DNA of 64,000 bases, taken from Labia minor. Taxonomy: Eukaryota; Arthropoda; Insecta; Dermaptera; Spongiphoridae. Each line of letters opens with the position of its first letter. Position 1 is the stretch's first letter. Location: the NCBI GenBank assembly GCA_963082975.1, contig OY720344.1, forward strand, positions 97,345,228-97,409,227, written 5' to 3'. Of the stretch, positions 45,839 to 56,996 are shown piece after piece. Below the pieces are notes generated by a model. That model had not been told where the DNA came from, did not search any database, and worked only from the letters and a program-made list of their open reading frames with translations. The position numbers were made by a program, and so were the translations under genes.

Positions 45839-46896
45839 CTAATTTGAATAAGGTTTTCTATCTTCAATTTATTTTAATTAAATAAAATTAATATACCTAC
45901 AAAAATTAAAATTAACATTTATATTATAAAAAAAGTAAATTATATGCAATATCATGTTTGTTTTGAAATAAAAGTAATCTGTGAAATAATTTATAATATG
46001 AAATATAATAATGACAATTCTTTTATATAATTATTGAGTTAAGAGTCCGTTAGAGTGCTGTTGTTTGACACGAATTTAAATTTTTCTATTTTATATTTGT
46101 ATGAATGTTGGTAATTGTATTTGTTGAAATTGGATTAAAAGAATGAAATATAGGCATATATACGAAATCTAGTATTCAATTGAGATTTTTTTAAACACAT
46201 AAAAATCAAATTACCATTTATAGAATATTTTTTTGTTTTTTTGAATGACCCAATCTTTGTGGACGCCACCTAGTGTGTCATTGGGGGCAACTTATGTGGT
46301 TAGACGATTAATGATTATGGCTTTTATATATATATAATGTAATTTAATATAATGTGAAATAGTAATATTATAAAAGGCTTATGAACAAAATATGAAATAT
46401 ACATTTTAAACGAATTAGAAAAATTGATTAAACGAATGAAACGAAATGGTGTCGAGCAAAGACAAAGAAATTATAATAAAGTGTAAATTGAATTAAACAA
46501 AACTATATCTAGATAACCTAATAATGAACGAAATGAAAATATGAAAAAATAAGGAAAAATAACAAATTAATATAAACTTCTAATCTAAGATAGAAAATAT
46601 AAATGAAAAGATAATAAACGAGACGAGACCAAAAGATGTTTTTACGAGAGCGTTCGAGAAGAAAATGTCGTCACTGAAGCTGAAAGAACCCTCGAAAAGT
46701 TATAGTTACTAGATGGAGAGCCTAAAACGCGCCGCGAACAAAGATTTAATATTTTGGAGTCCGGAATGAATTAATTCCATTTACATTAGTTCTTATGATT
46801 CGCTTCACCAGATTCCACTGTAGTTACTATATTGTATTTTATATGTATTCTAGATAATCTATTTTTCTTTCTTAACACTTGAAGGTGATATTAGTA
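45839..46896. other. Spacer, no gene recognised
   Basis: AT-rich; 46600-46800 is more balanced in composition but matches nothing I know. Confidence 0.4.
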
Positions 46897-47345
46897 TAAG
46901 GTGACCAGACGTCCCGCTTTTGGCCGGACAGTCACAATTTTTCACAATTTGTCCCGCGACCCCCGTCGTTTTTCAAAGATTAGATTTATGTTAAATTTTA
47001 TATTTATGAAAATTATTGTTTTGCGTTCTAAGAATCATATGGGCTACAAAAAATTAAAATTAAGTGTTGAAACTTTGAAAGCCAATTTATATATCAAATA
47101 TAATTTGACAAATTCTTGTTTTTACAATATTTTTAAAAATGACAACAGTATACTGAAACAAATTCACTCAAATAAAAAATATGTCAAGGAATAAAATATT
47201 ATACATTTTTTTATATTTATAAATTGTACTTATGTTAAAAATAAAAAAATATTACGATATTATTTTTTATTCTGAATGAAAATTTTTGTTGATAACCCCC
47301 TCCCTCCTTCAGAGTTGTCCCGCTTTGCCCATCTAAAAATCTAAT
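46897..47345 (+). pseudogene. Decayed hAT element with transposase C-terminal fragment (family hAT-2)
   Basis: Left end taaggtgaccagacgtcccg matches the hAT-2 MITEs at 26535 and 57542. An open frame (46901-47194) includes LKLSVETLKANLYIKYNLTN followed by SCFYNIFKNDNSILKQIHSN. This resembles the C-terminal dimerisation-region tail common in hAT transposases, where a K-A-x-L-x-V-K-(F/Y)-N-type motif is followed by a short F-(Y/L)-x-(F/L)-L-type segment and a terminal KKY. The right side has gtcccgctttgcccatct, but the terminal repeat itself is lost. It is the likely coding relative of the MITEs, now dead. Confidence 0.65.
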
Positions 47346-47747
47346 AAAAAAATATATTAAAAATAATTATTTTTTATTCTGAAATTAAAATATAAATCTA
47401 TTTCTTTTTTTCAATTCTCAAATCAGAAAGATTTTAATAAAAGTATCTTTTTATTTTTAATATAACACTTCTTCCAAACAATGAAAAGAATTCCCGCATT
47501 TTTCTTAATAATATTCTTTATAGGTTGATATTATACAATCTTGTTCAGTTAAAGCCATATCTTTTTTTTATCTCAAGCTCTGCATCATTTAAGTATTTTT
47601 TTAACGCCCCATTTTGATCCATTCCATTAGGTTTAATTGTATTCATATGTAATGCAAAATAGATATATAAAATAAAAATGTCTTGTAAAAATCTTTTATT
47701 AAATAATATAAAAGGAAAGTAAAATTGCTGATTATAAATATATAGTA
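47346..47747. other. AT-rich spacer
   Basis: Pre-insertion flank of the Ty3/gypsy element; nothing recognised. Confidence 0.45.
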
Positions 47748-47752
47748 TATTC

Positions 47753-47958
47753 TGTAGTGTTTCTTGTTAATTTTTATTTTTAGTTTATTCCGGGAATATT
47801 CGGATTATAAATTATATATATATATTATACACACAGCTCAGTGTATATTGAATCCTTCATGTGAAATAATATTTTTTTTCTTTATATTTAAATATAATTA
47901 AATTTTAATTTAAATTTTAAATGGTTTTTTTTTATTTAAATGTATGCAATACATTTCA
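47753..47958 (+). repeat. 5' LTR
   Basis: 206 bp, TGTAG...TTTCA, so the canonical TG/CA ends. Contains a (TA)-rich stretch and ctcagtgtatattg, which resembles an insect initiator (TCAGT) downstream of a TATA-like tract; this is probably the promoter, by inference. Confidence 0.96.
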
Positions 47959-47960
47959 AT

Positions 47961-47971
47961 TGGCGACGAGG
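47961..47971 (+). promoter_or_regulatory. Candidate tRNA primer-binding site
   Basis: tggcgacgagg begins two bases after the 5' LTR, the usual position for priming minus-strand synthesis. I cannot name the tRNA with confidence. Confidence 0.5.
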
Positions 47972-48053
47972 AAAATAAAATAAAAAAAAAAAAATATTAA
48001 TAAATATTAACTACCTGTTAAACTGCAAGTTCTATTAAATTGAAAACATTGAA

Positions 48054-51000
48054 ATGAAGAAAATGGACGCTTCTGATAAACGAATGAATATCTACGGAGG
48101 TATTGGTTTTCTACCCGAGTTTGACCCATCTGATGATTGGAAAATTTATAAAGATAGAGTTCAGATGTATTTTTTGGCAAACGCCATCGAAGACGGTAGA
48201 AAAGTACCTGTTTTTCTGACCTCTATTGGAGAAAAATGTTTAAAAATTCTTCGTGATCTCTGCGACCCGGTGAGTCCGACTTTGAAGACATTTGATGAAT
48301 TAATTAAGGTTCTGGATCTCCACTTTATTCAAAAGATTTCTGCATTTAGAAAAAGAGTGGAATTCCACTCTTTGACTAAAAATGAAAATGAAACTATAAA
48401 TAATTGGTTTTTAAGAGTGAAAAATGCCGCGTCTTCTTGTCAGTTTGGTAATTTATTGGATGATTTTATTAAGGACCGCTTTATTGTTGGGTTGACTTCC
48501 GGACCAATTTTGGACCGTATTTGCGAAGAAGAGCCTTCAAGATCATTACAAGACATTTATCAAATCGCTTTAAGTAAGGAAGCTTCTTTATCTACTTCTG
48601 GTTCTTCCATTAGTGTTTTAAATAAAATTAAAAAAACTAAAATAAAAGCACAAGATTCATTTGAAGTGAATGCAAATTATAATAAAGTTCCAAAGTGTTT
48701 TCATTGTGGGGGAACAAACCATTGTTTTACAAAGTGTAAATTTAAAACTTTTCAATGTCATATTTGTCAAAAGGAAGGCCATATAGCAAGAGTGTGTTCA
48801 AATAAAAACAAAACAGTAAGTAAATATAAAACTAACGTGTCATCGGTTTCAGTGGATAAAATTGATAGTGATAGTGAAAGTATTGTTAATTCTATAAATT
48901 CTTCATTAAAAATAAATTTGATCAAGCCATTTTATTTAAATGTATATGTAAATAGAAATGTAATGAAATTTCAAATTGACTCGGGTTCTCCAATTTCTGC
49001 TATACCTGAACACATTTATTTAAACTCTAAATTTTTAAAAAATTCAAAAATGAAAACTTGTATACATTCATTTAGTTCATATATAGGGGAACCAATTCAA
49101 GTGAAAGGAATTATTGAAATAACTCTAGAATTTAAAGATAAAAATGAAATTGCTGATTTATATATTATTAATAAAGGTTCAGGACCCATAATGGGTAGAG
49201 ATTGGTTAACCATTCTTAATTTAGATACATGTTTTAAAAATGGCATCTCTTATGTTAATGAGACGTCATGCAATAAAATATTTTCCGATTATCCCGAAGT
49301 CTTTAATGATAAGTTGGGATGTTTTAACAAAAAACAAGTGTCATTGCATTTTAAAAATGTAAATTGTAAGCCTATATTTCATAGAGCTAGGCCCATTCCT
49401 TTTTCGTTAAGAGAAAAGGTTTCTGAGGAATTGGATAGGCTTGTTAGTAAGGGCCAATTGGTTGCAGTTGAAAGTTCAGAATGGGCATCTCCAATCGTTC
49501 CTGTAATAAAATCAAATGGAAAAATTAGAATATGCGGAGATTATAAAGTTTCTTTAAATAAACATTTACAAATAGATCGACACCCGGTTCCTAGAATTAA
49601 TGATTTATTATTTTCTTTGGGTAAATGTAAAATTTTTAGTAAATTGGATTTGTCTGAAGCTTATCAGCAATTAGAATTGGACGAGGAATCAAGAAAATTG
49701 GTCACAATAAATACACATAGGGGTTTATTTACTTTTAAAAGGCTTCCTTATGGAGTTGCATCGGCCCCTGGATTATTTCTTAGAGAAATGGAAATACTTT
49801 TGCAAAATATTCCAGGTGTTATTTGTTTTTTTGATGATATTTTAATTGCAGGGGATGAAAAACAGCATTTTAAAAGTCTTCATTTAGTTTTAACTAAACT
49901 TAAAGAGGTAGGATTAACCCTTTCTAGAGAAAAATGTTTATTATTTAAAAAATCAATAGAATATTTAGGATATCAGATAAGTGAGGAGGGAATAAAAATT
50001 CCTAAAAATAGGATTAAAGCTTTAATAGAAGCGCCCATCCCACAAAATGTTACGGAACTCAAATCATTTTTAGGTGCCCACAATTATTATGCAAAATTTA
50101 TTTATAAACTGTCTTCGTTAGCCAGGCCCTTATATGAATTATTAAAAAAGAATTGTCCATTTAAATGGAAGTCTGAACATTCAGATGCTTTTAATAAAAT
50201 AAAAGAAATAATAACGTCTGCCGATTGTCTAGTGCATTTTGATCCAAATTTAGAAATTATTGTTTCCGCAGACAGTAGCTCATATGGAATTGGGGGGGTT
50301 ATTGCTCATAAATTTCCAAATGGAATCGAACGACCAATTGCTTTTTGTTCTCGTACCATGAATGATCATGAAAGAAAGTATGGGCAAATTGATAGGGAAG
50401 CCTTGGCAATTATATATACTGTTAAACAATTTTATCAATTCTTATTTGGTAGGCATTTTATTTTAAAAACGGACCATAAACCTCTTACTTATATTTTTCA
50501 TCCTGAAAAAGATATTCCAAATATGGTTGCTAATAGATTACAAAGATATGCAATTTTTTTAAGTGCATTTGATTATAATATTGAATATTGTAAAGGTGAA
50601 AATAATGTAATTGCAGATTGTTTATCTAGATTGCCGCTCGAGGGTACAATAGACAATAATGAGAAAGAATTTAAAAAATCATTTTTAAATTTAATTTATA
50701 ATAGTATTAATTTAATTACTCATGTGAATGTAAAGGAAGAAACGGATAAAGATGAAATTTTAAAGAAAGTTATTTGTAAAGTTAGAAAAGGTAATTGGCC
50801 TTTAAGTAAAAAAAATGTTAACCAAAAATTTCATTCTTATTTTTATAAAAAAGATGAATTATATGTTGAGGATGATTGTTTAATGTGGGGCCACAGGATT
50901 GTTATTCCTACTAATTTAAGAGCTACAGTTCTTAATGAATTACACTGTACACACTTAGGAATTGTTAAAATGAAGGCGATGGCTAGATCTTTATTTTGGT

Positions 51001-52037
51001 GGCCAAATCTTGATAAGGATATTGAAAATTTAACTAAGTCTTGTCAAAGTTGCTTAATTGTCAAAGATAACGCACCTAGAGTTGAAACTCATAGTTGGCC
51101 CTGGCCTGCTGACAAGGGACCTACTCATCGTATTCATGTTGATTTTTTAGGGCCTTTTAAAGGAAAAACTTTTATTGTAATTATTGATGCTTATTCTAAG
51201 TGGCTTTTTACAAAGGAAATGTCCACTATAAATAGCAAAGCTACTATTTCTATTTTTAGAGATTACTTTTCTCAATGGGGATTACCCTGTACTATTATTT
51301 CTGATAATGGGAAATCTCTTTGTAGTTTGGAAATAACAGAATTTTTTAATGAATTAGGGATTAAACATATAAAAACCCCAACCTATTTTCCAGCCACCAA
51401 TGGGCAGGCAGAAAATGCTGTTCGTACTATTAAAAATTTTTTAAAAAAATGTAATTGGAATAATTTGAATGAAGAATTATTCAATTTTTTATTAATGTAT
51501 AATAACTCCCCACATTGTACTACTGGAAGTACTCCAGCTCAATTTCAACTAAATAGAAATTTAATTACTAAATTAGATAGACTTTATCCGGATAAAAAAA
51601 TAAAAAGATTAAAATTTAACAAAAATAAAATTAATTGTGATGATAATCAAGCGAAATGTAAAAAATCTTTTAAAGCTAATGAAGTAGTAATGGTTAAATG
51701 TTATAGAAATAATATTGGATTTTGGAAGAAAGGATTGGTTAAAAAAAAATTAGGACCAGTCACTTATTTAATTGAAATTGAAAATGGTAATATTATAAAA
51801 AGACATGTAAATCAAATTTTAAAAACTAATTTAAAATTTGATAGATTCAACATAAGGGTAGACGATGTAAGTTTTCCTTTACCAAAAAATTGTAATAATG
51901 AAGAGACATTGACGGTACATAATGAAAATATTAATTGTGAACCTCAAAACAATGCAGATGAAGATAATAGGGATGTTATAAGAACTAGATATGGTAGAAT
52001 TATTAAAAAACCAGATTTTTACCAAGCAGAGCTCTGA
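48054..52037 (+). CDS. Gag-Pol polyprotein of the Ty3/gypsy element
   Basis: A single 1327-residue frame with no Gag/Pol frameshift. Residues about 1-210 are capsid-like Gag. Two CCHC zinc knuckles follow at about 214-250 (CFHCGGTNHCFTKC and CHICQKEGHIARVC), then an aspartic protease with the DSG catalytic triplet at about 309. Reverse transcriptase follows, with an FFDD active site at about 592 instead of the common YxDD. RNase H starts near 738 (SADSSSYG; TDHKPLTYIF). Integrase has an H-H-C-C zinc domain at about 960-1000 (HLGIVKMKAMARSLFWWPN...SCQSC) and the D,D-35-E core: D about 1029, SDNGKSL about 1083, E of GQAENA about 1119. The C-terminus lacks any envelope-like frame. Function: reverse transcription of the element RNA in a cytoplasmic particle and integration of the copy. 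All catalytic motifs I can check are present. Start chosen at 48054; the next ATG is at 48063. Confidence 0.96.
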   Translation: MKKMDASDKRMNIYGGIGFLPEFDPSDDWKIYKDRVQMYFLANAIEDGRKVPVFLTSIGEKCLKILRDLCDPVSPTLKTFDELIKVLDLHFIQKISAFRKRVEFHSLTKNENETINNWFLRVKNAASSCQFGNLLDDFIKDRFIVGLTSGPILDRICEEEPSRSLQDIYQIALSKEASLSTSGSSISVLNKIKKTKIKAQDSFEVNANYNKVPKCFHCGGTNHCFTKCKFKTFQCHICQKEGHIARVCSNKNKTVSKYKTNVSSVSVDKIDSDSESIVNSINSSLKINLIKPFYLNVYVNRNVMKFQIDSGSPISAIPEHIYLNSKFLKNSKMKTCIHSFSSYIGEPIQVKGIIEITLEFKDKNEIADLYIINKGSGPIMGRDWLTILNLDTCFKNGISYVNETSCNKIFSDYPEVFNDKLGCFNKKQVSLHFKNVNCKPIFHRARPIPFSLREKVSEELDRLVSKGQLVAVESSEWASPIVPVIKSNGKIRICGDYKVSLNKHLQIDRHPVPRINDLLFSLGKCKIFSKLDLSEAYQQLELDEESRKLVTINTHRGLFTFKRLPYGVASAPGLFLREMEILLQNIPGVICFFDDILIAGDEKQHFKSLHLVLTKLKEVGLTLSREKCLLFKKSIEYLGYQISEEGIKIPKNRIKALIEAPIPQNVTELKSFLGAHNYYAKFIYKLSSLARPLYELLKKNCPFKWKSEHSDAFNKIKEIITSADCLVHFDPNLEIIVSADSSSYGIGGVIAHKFPNGIERPIAFCSRTMNDHERKYGQIDREALAIIYTVKQFYQFLFGRHFILKTDHKPLTYIFHPEKDIPNMVANRLQRYAIFLSAFDYNIEYCKGENNVIADCLSRLPLEGTIDNNEKEFKKSFLNLIYNSINLITHVNVKEETDKDEILKKVICKVRKGNWPLSKKNVNQKFHSYFYKKDELYVEDDCLMWGHRIVIPTNLRATVLNELHCTHLGIVKMKAMARSLFWWPNLDKDIENLTKSCQSCLIVKDNAPRVETHSWPWPADKGPTHRIHVDFLGPFKGKTFIVIIDAYSKWLFTKEMSTINSKATISIFRDYFSQWGLPCTIISDNGKSLCSLEITEFFNELGIKHIKTPTYFPATNGQAENAVRTIKNFLKKCNWNNLNEELFNFLLMYNNSPHCTTGSTPAQFQLNRNLITKLDRLYPDKKIKRLKFNKNKINCDDNQAKCKKSFKANEVVMVKCYRNNIGFWKKGLVKKKLGPVTYLIEIENGNIIKRHVNQILKTNLKFDRFNIRVDDVSFPLPKNCNNEETLTVHNENINCEPQNNADEDNRDVIRTRYGRIIKKPDFYQAEL

Positions 52038-52153
52038 ATTGTATTATTCTGTATTGGAATATTGTTTGTATTATATGTAATTATTATATATATATTTATT
52101 TATAATTAGTTTTATAAGTTGATAATAAAAAAAAAAAAAAAAAAATAATGTCC

Positions 52154-52160
52154 GGAGGAG
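52154..52160 (+). promoter_or_regulatory. Candidate polypurine tract
   Basis: ggaggag lies one base upstream of the 3' LTR, the expected place of plus-strand priming. A long A run precedes it at about 52128-52145. Confidence 0.6.
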
Positions 52161-52161
52161 T

Positions 52162-52367
52162 TGTAGTGTTTCTTGTTAATTTTTATTTTTAGTTTATTCC
52201 GGGAATATTCGGATTATAAATTATATATATATATTATACACACAGCTCAGTGTATATTGAATCCTTCATGTGAAATAATATTTTTTTTCTTTATATTTAA
52301 ATATAATTAAATTTTAATTTAAATTTTAAATGGTTTTTTTTTATTTAAATGTATGCAATACATTTCA
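52162..52367 (+). repeat. 3' LTR
   Basis: 206 bp, identical by eye to the 5' LTR; would supply the polyadenylation region. Confidence 0.96.
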
Positions 52368-52372
52368 TATTC

Positions 52373-52704
52373 AAAAACAATAAATTTTCTTACATAATAA
52401 TTATTATAATCTTTAAATTTTCTTTATTTTTACTTTTTATCGGAAAATTTTATCTCATACCTTTATTTTAAAGATATAATCATAAAATTGTTTAATTTTA
52501 GATTTTAAATTTAATAAAAAAAAAAGTTTTTATGTGAACTTTTGTTTATTTTTAAGAAATTCAGTTCAGAGATTTTGCGGCTTAAGGAGAAAATATAGCT
52601 TTCTTTGTCGGGATGTTATTTTTATTTTTTTTTTTTTTATTATTTATTTTATTTATTATTTTTTATTTTTATATATTATTTTTTATTATTTATTTTCAAG
52701 TATA
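52373..52704. other. AT-rich spacer
   Basis: T-rich low-complexity run at 52620-52700; no gene. Confidence 0.5.
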
Positions 52705-52712
52705 CTATAGGA

Positions 52713-53004
52713 CAGGGATGTCCAACCTTTTAATTTAATGGGCCACATCGCAAACTTAAATATTTAACTGGGCCCCAAAATTATCAGAATATGTTAAGCC
52801 TAGCTAGTGAATGTCTCAAAACTTATGGAGATTTTTGGGGATAGAGGTGGTTTTTTGTTTTTTGAATGTTGCCCAGTCTTTTTTTTATAGCCTCGAAGTT
52901 ATAAGTCGCTTGCCGGACTGTGAATTCTTTAAAATTTAACTCCAAAATTAGTCGATAGTGGGCCGCATCAAAACTTTGATTGGGCCGCGAGTTGGACATC
53001 CCTG
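52713..53004. mobile_element. hAT MITE (family hAT-5)
   Basis: 292 bp. Termini cagggatgtccaacctttta and gagttggacatccctg, exact 8-bp duplication ctatagga (52705-52712 and 53005-53012). Interior carries gggccgc/gggccac phrases near both ends. The minus-strand 87-codon frame at 52823-53086 crosses its border and is not a gene. Confidence 0.95.
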
Positions 53005-53153
53005 CTATAGGAGAAGCACTGTTTATATATACAACCGATATTGGTAGGTAAAACCGCAGGATATTGTCAATCAAAGAGAGAGCCAAAGAATTTTCTCAAT
53101 ACATTGGATAGATTTTAAAATTTTTAAGACACAATTTAAACAACTGTTTAGAA

Positions 53154-53994
53154 CAGTGATTCTTATCATGGGGAATGCGTCCCATAGAGAGGCAATTTGA
53201 CTGATCAGGGACTACTGGAAAATATGAGCTGTGTACAGGCATAGAACCGATTTGAAATAAATAAATTTCCAGACAACATACAACATTATATATATATATA
53301 TATATAAAGTATAAAAAAGTATTTTTAAAACTTGAATTAAAATGACTAAATTATATTATGTTGGTTTTTATTTTTAGTTTAATTATACTCAATAATTAAT
53401 TACTACTATATTTTAAGTGAAATATTTTCCGACAATGAATATGAAATTAATACTTTGTAAACTACCACTTCCGGTTTCCGGATATACATCAAAAGTTGAT
53501 AAATTCATAGTACTTATGCATTCAGTAAATATGCCAAATTTTATCAAAATCCGTTGAGTCGTTCATGCTGTACATGTCTATACGAACACACAACGGACAG
53601 ACGGACAGACATCAAGCTAAAAATACTTTTTTCTGTTAACAAAATGCATGATTCGTAGAGACGTGTAAAAATCTCCACATGTCAAATTTGGTGTGAAAAC
53701 AATACCTTTCCTTTCTATCGTCAGTCGGTCAGAAAACTATCTTTTCGACCAGTCGTGCGCCACCTATCTTCATTTGCGACCCCCATTATTTTGAAAAAAT
53801 TTGTCGCGAACCCTGAGTAGATTGTAGAGATTTTTATTTATTCGTCAACGTAGTCAAAATGAAACTATTTCTGAAATTTCCTTTTATTAGAGGTTTTTAC
53901 CGACCAACGATAGTAAGTGTTTTTATTGTTATATAAAGTTCTTTAAATTTGGCGACCCTGAAAATTTTTTTCGCGACCCCTCTGCGCACCCCTG
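53154..53994. mobile_element. hAT-like element carrying a Hel-A copy
   Basis: 841 bp between cagtgattcttatcatgg and gcgcacccctg, with flanking gtttagaa (53146-53153) and ttttagac (53995-54002), six of eight matching. Interior has gcgacccc phrases as in other hAT MITEs (about 53755-53815 and 53950-53990). The ends are only partly complementary, so the call is moderate. Confidence 0.5.
53226..53731 (-). mobile_element. Hel-A, diverged copy
   Basis: Runs from gagctgtgtacaggcata (worn hairpin end), through a (TA)n, ccacttccggtttccgga and a short GACA/GACG tract (about 53595-53610) to ctatcgtcagtcggtc. It matches the flanks of the fold-back insertion at 23305-24040 and so represents the empty site. 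A further terminal scrap ttttaccgaccaacgatagt is at about 53895. Confidence 0.6.
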
Positions 53995-54290
53995 TTTTAG
54001 ACTACTTAGTAATTAATTAAAAATTATGAATATGTATTTATTAACATGGGGGATATTTTGAGTTTTTAGAAGTTCTGGTGGAGTAAGGTATAAACACTAC
54101 TAAACACTTATTTAGACAATTTTGTTCTAGACACTTGTTTAGAAGAAATGTCTTGAAATTAATAAAAATCCAAATTTCTTTTAGGAGCAAATCAGTTTTC
54201 ACATCCCCACACAATTGGTAACCATGCTTGGATCTTGCCATCAAGTTGACGTCACTACGTTTTCTCATGTTTTGTCGAGACATTTTTTGG

Positions 54291-55124
54291 CGGAGAGTGT
54301 AATAATAATTAAATTCATTTTTTTTAAAATTGCTTAATTTATCATTCATCATCTTTTACTTAATGTATATTTAAAAAAAAAATCTATGCCGTATTTTTAT
54401 TTCAAATTAAACATTATTTTTTTTATTAACATATAATTAAATTAGATGAATACATCTTTTACTCAAATATAAGTTCTATTTTAAAATTAAAAATAGATTT
54501 CATTAAGCGTGAAGAAGCAAACTTCAATCCCTCTCTTCTTCTCATTCCTTATTTTTGTTAGCCCCGATGCTAAAATCTAAAATTCACTTTGTCCTCACCA
54601 TTTTAAATATTCATATTTAATTATATTCAAATGAACTTAACAAAAGAATGTCGCAATAATAAATTCATATTTATATAATAAAATTTACAATTAAAATGAA
54701 TCAATTATAATACAAAAAGCCCAAGAAGAGAATACATATATAAATTTCAATATAATCAATATTAAATAGATTTTGTAAACAAAATATAATAAAATTAATA
54801 TTCAATGATACAATGCAGGTATTAGACTGTTGTTTTCTTATAGAAATTATTCATTAGAATTTCTTATTACATATACCAAAAGTTGCTAGACCCTTTTAAA
54901 CTCTATTAATGAATTATAGACCCAACAAGGGAATTAGGAATTTATGAAAGGTTCTTAAACCATATGACCTAACCTATTAAATTAAATTGGAAAATTTCTT
55001 TACTTAAATACTTAAATATTTTATTATTTATTGAGATATATTACAACATCAACAACTATCATTATTTAACGTCAACGTTTAAAAAATATATTAATAAAAA
55101 ATAAATAATAATAAAATAAAATTC
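54291..55124. other. AT-rich spacer
   Basis: Nothing recognised. Confidence 0.45.
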
Positions 55125-55385
55125 TACGCAAGGACAACGCCTATCAAGTCTGTTATATCAATGAGGTGTCCTATGATCAGTAGAACGGATCATCTCAACC
55201 TTTACTTTGATTTTCTTGATCGGAGGCGATATCAAGTAGCTTTCCCAATTTTGATTACGGAGATTGGGTCGACTCTGTCCCATAGACCCCAGCTGGAGAA
55301 ATTCCCTTGCCAGGCCCGGGACTTGAACCCGGGACCACGAGAATGTGAGCCAGCTACGCTAACCTCTCACCCTGTGGTGCCTCTA
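55125..55385 (-). mobile_element. SINE-1 copy
   Basis: Minus strand: head with agcgtagctggctcacat, B box gggttcaagtcccg, then a ccagctggggtctatggg-like body, ttgggaaagctacttgat and the distal acgcaaggacaacgccta region. Close to the 14110 copy. The plus-strand 75-codon frame across it is not a gene. Confidence 0.8.
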
Positions 55386-56194
55386 TAAATAAATAATATA
55401 TTGGTAATAATAATAATAAATATAATACAAAATAATATAAAAAATACAACTTTAGATTTAATAATATTATAATTAAATTATATTAGATTTTTTTATAATT
55501 TTATAGAGAATGTGTGTGTGTGTGGCCATTTAAAATAAAAATATAAAATAAAAACAATCAATTGTTAAAATGATAATTATCTTTCTATTATAATAAACAT
55601 TTCTATACAAGATAACCTATTTGTTTTAATTTCTAAAATCATATCTACTTGTTGGACATTTAAATAAACAATGTATATATTCATGAACTAAAATAATTAT
55701 TAAATAACTTTTAGAATGAAATCTTAGTGACCTGATTTAATTAAATGATAAGAAAAAAACAATTACTATAGAAATAAACACGAATTTCATGATAAAAAAT
55801 CTATTTTGATAATAAATAATAATAAAATTTAAATATATATATATAAATATATTTATCCAAAAATTTGAAATCGAAATTTCTTCCAAAAAAAAAAAAAAAT
55901 ACCTCTTAAGGGAGACTAACAAAGTCAAGAATTAAAAATTAATCTAGTTAAAATCTAAAAAAAAACAATCTTATTTGAAATTATATATTTTGGGTTACAT
56001 TTCAATCAACTTAACGTTAAAATTAAATATCTAAAATAAACGAGTTTTTATAGATAATTAATTTTAAAAAACAGAGCTCTTTCAATTTTGATTATTAGAT
56101 TTCTTTATATAATTAATTTTAGTCAGGTTTGAAGGAAGTTAACATCAATTTTCAATATGGAACTTCCTTTAAATTACTCCTTGTTTTATTGAAA
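55386..56194. other. AT-rich spacer
   Basis: Contains a (GT) run near 55510-55524; no gene. Confidence 0.45.
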
Positions 56195-56405
56195 AAATAA
56201 AGATGCCACGATTCTCAACCTCCTAATCTTGAGTTGAAGTTCCAGGGGTGACAAATTAATTTCTCTCTTATTAGAAAACGAAGTCCACCCAACCTTAATA
56301 AAAAGTGGAAAGCTACTTGAAATGAAATGTAGCGGCCACCAATTACGAAAATCAAGATTAAGGTTGAGAGTATCCGTTGTACTGATATACTTTTATAGGA
56401 TGTCT
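56195..56405 (+). mobile_element. SINE-1, strongly diverged copy
   Basis: gttgaagttccagggg in place of the B box, then ttagaaaacgaagtccaccc, gaaagctacttgaaat and aatcaagattaaggttgaga, ending at tataggatgtct. Order matches the 14110 copy. Confidence 0.5.
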
Positions 56406-56927
56406 AAAAATCAGAAGTTTTGTTGTATTGAAAAAGTAAATATTTATAAATAAAAATAATGTAAAAATTACTTAATTCAAATATTTATTTAATACTAATT
56501 AATTACTTTGTATAGTAAAATTTCCATTAAAGAAATACTATATAAGTATAATAAATTGTATTTTTTTTTAAAAAAAAAACAAAATTAATTAAGAAAATAT
56601 AATAATAATAATTTTTCTTTTTTCTAATTATTTTTATTATCAGATGTAGGTAATTAATTGAAATTAGTTTCATACTATCATAATAATTTATTACTTTTCA
56701 AATACTGTACATTAATTTAAATTTAATATAAATATCTAATTATTTTTATAATTAAATCTAATTTCTACACTCTCGTTTTAAACATAATTAACAATTTCTA
56801 TTCTATTTATGATTCTGATTAAACAATTTGGTTTCCTATTTTAAATATATTTCTAATTCACTTATATTATATCTGCAAAATAAAGGTCTATCAAACTCTT
56901 TGGTAAATAAGAATAAATGATACTAGC
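56406..56927. other. AT-rich spacer
   Basis: Nothing recognised. Confidence 0.5.
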
Positions 56928-56930
56928 TGC

Positions 56931-56996
56931 TCCGAGCGCCTTCGGCGCTCTTCACACCTAGACGGGGGCTCCGCCCCCTGTACCCCCGAATGATAC
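56931..56996 (-). other. Double triloop-hairpin tail of the RTE LINE, reference copy
   Basis: On the plus strand the two perfect stems read gagcgccTTCggcgctc (56944-56960 region) and gggggcTCCgccccc (56964-56980 region); on the element's own strand the loops are GAA and GGA. The adjoining tgtaccccc is also conserved. Confidence 0.7.

Larger units (their letters stand above)
47753..52367 (+). mobile_element. Complete Ty3/gypsy LTR retrotransposon
   Basis: 4615 bp: 5' LTR, leader with primer-binding-site-like sequence, one Gag-Pol frame, purine tract, 3' LTR. Flanked by an exact 5-bp duplication tattc (47748-47752 and 52368-52372). The LTRs are identical by eye over 206 bp and the ORF is open throughout, so the insertion is recent and the copy may be active. 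Domain order protease, RT, RNase H, integrase is that of Metaviridae. RT motifs recall the Mag/K02A2.6-like branch (recognition, not a search). Confidence 0.97.
53013..54290 (+). repeat. Unclassified repeat G, copy 2, split by a hAT element
   Basis: 53013-53153 and 54003-54290 line up with 21610-21910 by ordered phrases (cactgtttatata, gatattggtaggtaaaac, ttttcac, aattggtaaccat). The 103-codon minus frame at 54041-54352 covers part of it and has no motif. Confidence 0.45.

Noticed and set aside
56944..56980. Bacterial-type terminator or horizontally acquired DNA because of GC-rich hairpins
   Set aside because: The hairpins recur at the end of LINE copies, so they belong to the element.
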